Assembly: GCA_030691775.1 (NCBI GenBank)
Contig: JAUYDN010000240.1
Coordinates: forward strand, 1 to 37,863
DNA length: 37,863 bases
Direction of reading: 5' to 3'
From: Dehalococcoidia bacterium
GTDB lineage: Bacteria > Chloroflexota > Dehalococcoidia > Dehalococcoidales > Fen-1064
Each line of letters opens with the position of its first letter. Position 1 is the stretch's first letter. Under the pieces are notes generated by a model. That model was not told where the DNA came from and did not search any database. It worked only from the letters and a program-made list of their open reading frames with translations. Shown here in pieces: positions 32,586 through 37,863 of the stretch. Made by a program: the position numbers and the translations under genes.

Positions 32586-33059
32586 TTACCACCGGTAATG
32601 AGCGAAGGCGCGGTTTGCCTCCGCCATCTTGTGTGTGTCTTCGCGCTTTTTTACCGCTGAGCCCTGGCCCTTTGCGGCGTCACTCAATTCCGCCGCCAGT
32701 TTTTCCGCCATCGATTTTCCGCCACGCGAGCGCGCTGAATCGATAAGCCAGCGTAACGCCAGGCCCAGGCCGACTTCCGCGGTTACTTCAATGGGCACCT
32801 GGTAGGTGGCGCCCCCAACCCGGCGCGATTTCACTTTGAGTTGAGGGGTAACATTCTTGATTGCGGTTTCCATATCCGTGACAGGGTCTTTAGAACCCTG
32901 CTTGCTCATAATATCGAATGCCCCGTAGATTACATGCTCGGCGGTGCTTTTCTTGCCGCGCTTGAGAATACGGTTGGTGAACTTGGTCACCGTGATGCTC
33001 TGGTATTTAGCATCCGGGGCAATTTTGGGTCGTTTGAGAGCACGTGAACGCCGTGGCAT
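32586..33059 (-). CDS. rpsG: 30S ribosomal protein S7 (uS7)
   Basis: 157 residues: MPRRSRALKRPKIAPDAKYQ, GGATYQVPIEV and a C-terminal DTHKMAEANRAFAHYRW. It binds the 3' major domain of 16S rRNA at the E site; in E. coli it represses the str operon. Follows rpsL by 9 bases. Confidence 0.97.
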   Translation of the reverse strand: MPRRSRALKRPKIAPDAKYQSITVTKFTNRILKRGKKSTAEHVIYGAFDIMSKQGSKDPVTDMETAIKNVTPQLKVKSRRVGGATYQVPIEVTAEVGLGLALRWLIDSARSRGGKSMAEKLAAELSDAAKGQGSAVKKREDTHKMAEANRAFAHYRW

Positions 33060-33068
33060 TGATTCCTC

Positions 33069-33500
33069 CTAAGCCTGTTCCGCCGTCGCCTTGGGACGCT
33101 TGGCGCCGTACTTACTGCGGCTCCTTTTACGGTTGGCGACGCCGGTTGAATCGAGCGCGCCGCGGACAATGTGATAGCGCACACCGGGCAGGTCCGGCAC
33201 CCGGCCGCCGCGGACCAGCACCACGGAGTGCTCCTGAAGCTCGTGGCCTTCGCCGGGAATATAGGCGGTGACCTCGATACCGTTGCTGAGGCGCACCCTG
33301 GCAATCTTGCGCAGGGCGGAGTTAGGCTTTTTGGGCGTCATGGTCTTTACCTGCGTGCAGACGCCGCGCTTCTGCGGGTTGCCCTCGCCCCAGTGTGTCC
33401 GGTTCTTCAAGGCGTTAAAGTTATAGTGCAGGGCGGGAGCCCGGGTCTTACTGCTCTTGCTCCGGCGTCCCTTGCGTATAAGCTGGTTAATGGTTGGCAA
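33069..33500 (-). CDS. rpsL: 30S ribosomal protein S12 (uS12) with insertion
   Basis: 143 residues from a TTG at 33500, preceded by AGGAGG 5 bases upstream and giving the canonical MPTINQL start; an upstream GTG at 33518 would place the ribosome site inside the gene. TPKKPNSALRK and GGRVPDLPGVRYHIVRGALD carry the streptomycin and decoding residues; the Asp after VP is the one methylthiolated in E. coli. Between PAL and PQKRGVC there are 17 residues (25-41) where E. coli has 3. First gene of the str-S10-spc-alpha locus. Confidence 0.96.
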   Translation of the reverse strand: MPTINQLIRKGRRSKSSKTRAPALHYNFNALKNRTHWGEGNPQKRGVCTQVKTMTPKKPNSALRKIARVRLSNGIEVTAYIPGEGHELQEHSVVLVRGGRVPDLPGVRYHIVRGALDSTGVANRKRSRSKYGAKRPKATAEQA

Positions 33501-33517
33501 GTTGACCTCCTGTGCCA

Positions 33518-33550
33518 CAAAAAATAAAGATGAGCTTTTATGCGCTCATC
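33518..33550 (-). terminator. Terminator/attenuator-like hairpin in rpsL leader
   Basis: On the minus strand GATGAGC (33544-33550) and GCTCATC (33529-33535) form a 7-bp stem with an 8-base loop, followed by TTTATTTTTT. It lies after the promoter and ends 18 bases before the rpsL start codon, so it could attenuate the operon. Confidence 0.6.
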
Positions 33551-33630
33551 CCATCCGCAGTGCGTGCGTAAAATACCCCGCCGGGGTCAGGTTGTCCGCG
33601 CCATCGCCGAACAAGTGAGCACAAATAATA

Positions 33631-33660
33631 ATAATAGCAAAGAATTAAGATGAATGTCAA
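33631..33660 (-). promoter_or_regulatory. Promoter of the str-S10-spc-alpha locus
   Basis: TTGACA (33655-33660) and TATTAT (33631-33636) on the minus strand, 18 bases apart. The -35 is a perfect match. Transcription would start near 33624, giving a leader of about 125 bases. Confidence 0.75.
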
Positions 33661-33804
33661 CATTTAGAATGGGGGGTGTTGGATGGGGGGGACGGGTTTT
33701 AGTTTCTCAATAGTCCACGAAAACAAGAAAGTCACCTGAACATTAATTCAGCGTGGGCGGTTTGATACAAATCTACACATTTTGAAGTTTTTATATGGTA
33801 GGCG

Positions 33805-34269
33805 TTAAATTATCTTCTCCAATTTCTCAAATATGGCTTTACAGTGTCTATGGCAAGCCTTAATTTCGATTAAAGTCATATTGGAAGAGCTTCCATGAGC
33901 AACAGCGTTTTTATTTGTCACAATATTATTTAAACCCGTTTTAGCTTTGTAAGGGATTCTCTTATTCATAGCTACCACCCACTTTTTACTGAACCGTCCG
34001 AGTATTGTCGTCAGATTGTCCCAGTTCGGGTTTCTGAGTTGTAGATCCAGAGTTTTTTCAACAAATGTCTTAATCTCAATATCACCGCTCTTAGCCGCCC
34101 TTTTGTTAAGGAGATGCTCAAAGCAGTCCTCGTACGCTCCCGATATTAAAACCACCAGATATGACACAAGATCAGCAATTATTTTGCTGTCACCTTTAAA
34201 TCTTTCTATTCGATTGATAGTTTCCTTTATGAAAAGGAATTTGTCACGAACATATTGCTCTCGTATCAT
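33805..34269 (-). CDS. HEPN-domain protein (RiboL-PSP / MAE_28990-like)
   Basis: A 154-residue helical protein. The C-terminal third has TNKNAVAHGSSSN (K120-H125), matching the HEPN RNxxAH motif with Lys where Arg is usual; NPNWDNLTTILGRFSKKW resembles RiboL-PSP-type HEPN proteins. Many HEPN proteins are RNases in toxin-antitoxin or phage-defence systems; the R-to-K change leaves catalytic activity uncertain. The start ATG lies one base past the DUF262 stop codon (an in-frame TTG at 34278 would overlap it), so the two form one operon. Codon use is AT-richer than in the flanking genes, suggesting transfer. Confidence 0.72.
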   Translation of the reverse strand: MIREQYVRDKFLFIKETINRIERFKGDSKIIADLVSYLVVLISGAYEDCFEHLLNKRAAKSGDIEIKTFVEKTLDLQLRNPNWDNLTTILGRFSKKWVVAMNKRIPYKAKTGLNNIVTNKNAVAHGSSSNMTLIEIKACHRHCKAIFEKLEKII

Positions 34270-34270
34270 T

Positions 34271-35317
34271 TCACCCAAACAACCCCTGTTGCGCTAACTT
34301 AATTCTTTGTTTAACCGTATCTACGTCTGTAGTTGAGCTAGAAACATATCTATCAAAGGAATCATTATTCAGTAATTTCCTATACTGTTCTCTGAGGTCT
34401 AACTTTCTATTAAGCAGATTGTGGTAGAATGCCACCATAACAGAATCGCAAATAGCGGCATTTAGACCACGCTGTCGGTGGAATGGTTTAGAGTCCAATG
34501 TTTCAACTACATAATTAACAGCGCCCTCGAAGTTGCTTCGGTATTTTTCAAAACGCTCTTTATTGTTTCGATTTTCTTTCATAAAATCCGTCAAAAAATC
34601 AGTCATTGGTTTATGATATCGATCGCCGTTCTCCGCTAATGCCAGTGTCCTCAGCACTAATTCCACATCTCTGTATCTCTTGTCCACTACAGCACTGCCT
34701 AGTATGACTCGCCAGTTCGGAATACTATTTAATTCCATTAGGAATTTACTAAATTCTCCATGGTATAAAGCATTTCTGATTTCCTGAGAATTTAAGGTAG
34801 TGCCTCCAGTATTAAGCCTTTTGAAGATGTGGTACATACTTGTGTTATCTTTAGGATCCAACTGTTCAATAATAATGGTCCTTAGCACCGCATCTCTAAG
34901 CCGTATCTTGTCGGCGCTATTTAACTGACTGAAAACAAGTCCCTCCCAGACCGCCTTAACCTTTCTAAGTGAAAATCTTTGGCGCGTGTCAGGAAATTCT
35001 TCTGCAAAGTATCCGAATACGCTTCGTAATCTTTGTTGTCCGTCGACCACAAGTAATCTCTGAGTATCGCTCTCTCTATAAAGGAACAAGGGAGGAACAG
35101 GGAGACCTAGGAGAAATGATTCGATAAGACTGCTAGCTTGGTTGATAGTCCATACAAAGCGTCTTTGAAACGGAGGAACGAATATTTCTTCCGATATCCA
35201 CTTATCATAAAGACCTTGGAGAGTATAATCAGCCGGATAAGCTGCTATCTTATAGCGCGATACATCTTCCTCTGCATCGTCTCTCTCAGACTTGATTTGC
35301 TCAATTTTAACTGTCAT
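34271..35317 (-). CDS. DUF262 (GmrS N-terminal/ParB-like) domain protein
   Basis: 348 residues. PPFQRRFVW (48-56), VVDGQQRL (90-97) and FKRLNTGGTTLNSQEIRNAL (about 165-185) are the DUF262 signatures, a ParB/Srx-like nucleotide-binding fold found in GmrSD type IV restriction enzymes and related defence proteins. The C-terminal part is helical and carries no DUF1524/HNH nuclease motif that I can see, so it is not a complete GmrSD. I choose ATG 35317, which has GAGAGG 8 bases upstream, over the GTG at 35326. A consensus-like promoter is upstream and the HEPN gene directly downstream. Confidence 0.85.
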   Translation of the reverse strand: MTVKIEQIKSERDDAEEDVSRYKIAAYPADYTLQGLYDKWISEEIFVPPFQRRFVWTINQASSLIESFLLGLPVPPLFLYRESDTQRLLVVDGQQRLRSVFGYFAEEFPDTRQRFSLRKVKAVWEGLVFSQLNSADKIRLRDAVLRTIIIEQLDPKDNTSMYHIFKRLNTGGTTLNSQEIRNALYHGEFSKFLMELNSIPNWRVILGSAVVDKRYRDVELVLRTLALAENGDRYHKPMTDFLTDFMKENRNNKERFEKYRSNFEGAVNYVVETLDSKPFHRQRGLNAAICDSVMVAFYHNLLNRKLDLREQYRKLLNNDSFDRYVSSSTTDVDTVKQRIKLAQQGLFG

Positions 35318-35348
35318 TGGACTCACCTCTCGTATCGGTCGCGATGCA

Positions 35349-35377
35349 ATATTATTTCATTTCAAGGGCTATTTCAA
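35349..35377 (-). promoter_or_regulatory. Promoter of the DUF262-HEPN operon
   Basis: TTGAAA (35372-35377) and TAATAT (35349-35354) on the minus strand with a 17-base spacer, 32 bases upstream of the start codon. Confidence 0.65.
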
Positions 35378-35400
35378 GCCGGGCGCAGAATAATTATCCC

Positions 35401-35433
35401 CCCTCGACTTACCACCCCTTCTCCATAATAGCT
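35401..35433. repeat. 33-bp direct repeat, left copy
   Basis: It matches 36830-36862 at 30 of 33 positions, including CCCCTTCTCCATAATAGCT without change. It lies just past the 3' end of the CoA-transferase gene. Confidence 0.8.
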
Positions 35434-35457
35434 CGCAAAAAGAAGCCCCGTCAGTCT

Positions 35458-36738
35458 CTACGCAATCAACCCCTGTTCCTTGAACCTGGCGATGTCTTCC
35501 CACGAGTAACCAGCCTCGACCAGCACCTCCTCGGTGTGTTGCCCGAACTCGGGGGCGGGCATCCTGACGGTGGCCGGTGTCCCGCTCAGGTTCACCGGGT
35601 TTGCCAGCGCCTCGATGCGCCCGTGTGCCGGATGGTCGTAGGCGACGAAACAGCCAGCCGCCCTCGCCTGCGGGTCATTAATCACTTCCTTCAGGTTCTG
35701 TAGCGGCGCATAGGGCATCCCCTCGAGCAATGGTACCCAGTCTGCGAGGGGCTTGCGCATAAAAGTCTGGCTGATTTCCTGCCGGAGCAACGTGCAGTGC
35801 TCAGCCCTGCCTTCGGTGGTCGAGTAGCGGGCATCCTTTGCCAGGTCCTCCCGCCCGATGCACTGGCAGAACTTGGTCCAGTACCGGTCCGGTTGTAGCG
35901 CGACGAAGACAACTATCCGGAAATCGCTAGTTACATACGCGCCAGATAAAGGATTGGTGGCTTTGTTGCCATAAAAAGCCATGACCTGCATATTAGCCAT
36001 CTGGGCTTGCGCCACGACCTCCGGTGGTGGATTCTCACGCCAGTCCTCGAAGTTCATCCCTGTCGCAAGCGCACCGGCGACATCGAACGAATTCTGGTAA
36101 AGCCCCATGTGCAGAAGCGAGGTATCCACTTCCTGTCCCAGGCCGGTTTTCTCCCGCGCGTAGAGCGCCAGCATTACGCCGAAGGCAAGCCCCAGCCCGG
36201 TGACGTTATCACCGATTCCCGGCCGGTAACCCATGCACGGTACTCCCGGATAAGAGAGCACGTAAGGGATTGCGGCGCGCGTCCAGTAGGCAGTCGTGTC
36301 ATAAGCGGGCAGGTTCTTGTCCGGACCTGTCTTGCCATAACCGCTGACATTGCCGCTGATGATTCTCGGGTTGATTTTGCGTAGAGTGGCGTGCTCCAGT
36401 CCGTAACGTTCCAGCTCGAATGCCCTGAGGTTACTGACGAACACATCCGTCTGCTCGATAAGCTTGTAGAGGATGTTGCGCCCGCCCTCTTTAGCGATAT
36501 CGAGGGTGAGGCTACGCTTGTTGCGGTTGTAATTCTCCCAGTTGTAGTTAATGGCTGAGGGCGCCGCCTGCCGGCCAGCCGCGGAGACATCTTGGAAGAT
36601 GCGCCACGAGTCCCCGGTGAGCGGGTTCTCCACGTGAATCACATCCGCCCCGAAATCTGCCAGGTGACGGGCGCATACCGGCACCGCCGCCACCTGAGAT
36701 ACATCGATGACTTTAATTCCCTCTAACGCCAGAGCCAT
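35458..36738 (-). CDS. Family III CoA-transferase (CaiB/BaiF type)
   Basis: 426 residues. The N-terminal EGIKVIDVSQVAAVPVCARH and ADFGADVIHVENP match the CaiB/BaiF/Frc fold, and the probable catalytic Asp177 lies in GIGDNVTG, where family members form an aspartyl-CoA thioester. GQEVDTSLLHMG is also conserved. These enzymes move CoA between carboxylic acids; donor and acceptor are not evident. ATG 36738 has AGGAGG 6 bases upstream and a strong promoter. It is flanked by a 33-bp direct repeat. Confidence 0.92.
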   Translation of the reverse strand: MALALEGIKVIDVSQVAAVPVCARHLADFGADVIHVENPLTGDSWRIFQDVSAAGRQAAPSAINYNWENYNRNKRSLTLDIAKEGGRNILYKLIEQTDVFVSNLRAFELERYGLEHATLRKINPRIISGNVSGYGKTGPDKNLPAYDTTAYWTRAAIPYVLSYPGVPCMGYRPGIGDNVTGLGLAFGVMLALYAREKTGLGQEVDTSLLHMGLYQNSFDVAGALATGMNFEDWRENPPPEVVAQAQMANMQVMAFYGNKATNPLSGAYVTSDFRIVVFVALQPDRYWTKFCQCIGREDLAKDARYSTTEGRAEHCTLLRQEISQTFMRKPLADWVPLLEGMPYAPLQNLKEVINDPQARAAGCFVAYDHPAHGRIEALANPVNLSGTPATVRMPAPEFGQHTEEVLVEAGYSWEDIARFKEQGLIA

Positions 36739-36788
36739 AAGCCGCCTCCTGTTGCGTACCCAATCGCACGCGAAAATATAGTGACAAG

Positions 36789-36817
36789 ATTGTAGCTGGT
36801 AAGAAAGGTGATGTCAA
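36789..36817 (-). promoter_or_regulatory. Promoter of the CoA-transferase gene
   Basis: TTGACA (36812-36817) and TACAAT (36789-36794) on the minus strand, 17-base spacer. It stands back to back with the tRNA promoter, -35 boxes 20 bases apart. Confidence 0.75.
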
Positions 36818-36829
36818 CGGAGATGTACC

Positions 36830-36862
36830 CCCTCGCCTTGACACCCCTTCTCCATAATAGCT
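36830..36862. repeat. 33-bp direct repeat, right copy
   Basis: Partner of 35401-35433. This copy supplies the -35 box and spacer of the tRNA-Phe promoter; the left copy has lost TTGACA through substitutions. Confidence 0.8.
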
Positions 36863-36867
36863 ACAAT
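36838..36867 (+). promoter_or_regulatory. Promoter of tRNA-Phe
   Basis: TTGACA (36838-36843), 18-base spacer, TACAAT (36862-36867), 12 bases before the mature 5' end. Confidence 0.75.
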
Positions 36868-36879
36868 ATCATTTGTCAC

Positions 36880-37751
<872 letters not shown>

Positions 37752-37802
37752 ACACGTCCTTTACGTTCGAGATTGCTTTCTGCCATTGTGCCACGAGCGT
37801 GG

Positions 37803-37857
37803 GTCACGGGTAAGGCATATCGGGCTTGTTCATATGACCCCGCAGGTCATTCCCGTG
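37803..37857. repeat. Nested inverted repeats upstream of the integrase
   Basis: CACGGG (37805-37810) pairs with CCCGTG (37852-37857), enclosing ATGACC (37834-37839) with GGTCAT (37845-37850). It could bind recombination or regulatory proteins, or be incidental. No gene is visible from 37752 to the end. Confidence 0.35.
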
Positions 37858-37863
37858 AGACGG

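Larger units (their letters stand above)
33501..33804. other. Leader and promoter region of the ribosomal locus
   Basis: No gene is present. From right to left it holds unstructured AT-rich sequence after the HEPN gene, the rpsL promoter (33631-33660), an ACCCC/GGGGT hairpin (33575-33587), the terminator-like hairpin (33518-33550) and the rpsL Shine-Dalgarno. Confidence 0.75.

Noticed and set aside
34271..35317. Complete GmrSD type IV restriction enzyme
   Set aside because: The DUF262 part is clear but no HNH/DUF1524 motif follows, and the next gene is HEPN-like.

Overview
The window looks like part of a Chloroflexota chromosome, most likely a Dehalococcoidia-type bacterium. That placement is inferred from gene content, the zinc-type S4/S14/L36 set, the style of intergenic repeats and remembered family resemblance; no search was run. 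Base composition is moderately GC-rich. The exception is a visibly AT-richer two-gene island at 33.8-35.3 kb.

Left part (0.3-12 kb), accessory metabolism and housekeeping on both strands: an Old Yellow Enzyme/2,4-dienoyl-CoA reductase-type flavoprotein, a GNAT acetyltransferase overlapping an SDR oxidoreductase, a divergent MFS transporter-alpha/beta hydrolase pair, a split MaoC/FAS1-type hydratase pair, a PlsY-like acyltransferase, an endonuclease III-family glycosylase followed by a YfcE-like phosphoesterase, RadA, and QueF followed by a tiny lipoprotein. The gaps here hold palindromic repeats with TGTCATTC ends.

Central part (12.6-33.5 kb, all minus strand): one continuous str-S10-spc-alpha translation locus in the order rpsL-rpsG-fusA-rpsJ-rplC-rplD-rplW-rplB-rpsS-rplV-rpsC-rplP-rpmC-rpsQ-rplN-rplX-rplE-rpsN-rpsH-rplF-rplR-rpsE-rpmD-rplO-secY-adk-map-infA-rpmJ-rpsM-rpsK-rpsD-rpoA-rplQ-truA-rplM-rpsI. 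A consensus-like promoter and a terminator-like leader hairpin lie ahead of rpsL, and a strong intrinsic terminator follows rpsI. Neighbouring genes overlap or nearly touch, but some spacers are stretched by degenerate 7-base-period repeats, and a palindromic element separates secY from adk. There is no tuf gene between fusA and rpsJ. Oddities include a 183-residue repetitive tail on S3, a 14-residue insertion in S12, NKME instead of NKxD in EF-G, and many TTG starts.

Right part (33.8-37.9 kb): a DUF262 (GmrS/ParB-like) plus HEPN-type gene pair resembling a defence module, a family III CoA-transferase, tRNA-Phe(GAA), and a tyrosine recombinase gene whose 3' end runs antisense into the tRNA. 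This is the usual border of an integrative element that would continue past the right edge of the window. A 33-bp direct repeat, one copy of which carries the tRNA promoter -35 box, flanks the CoA-transferase.
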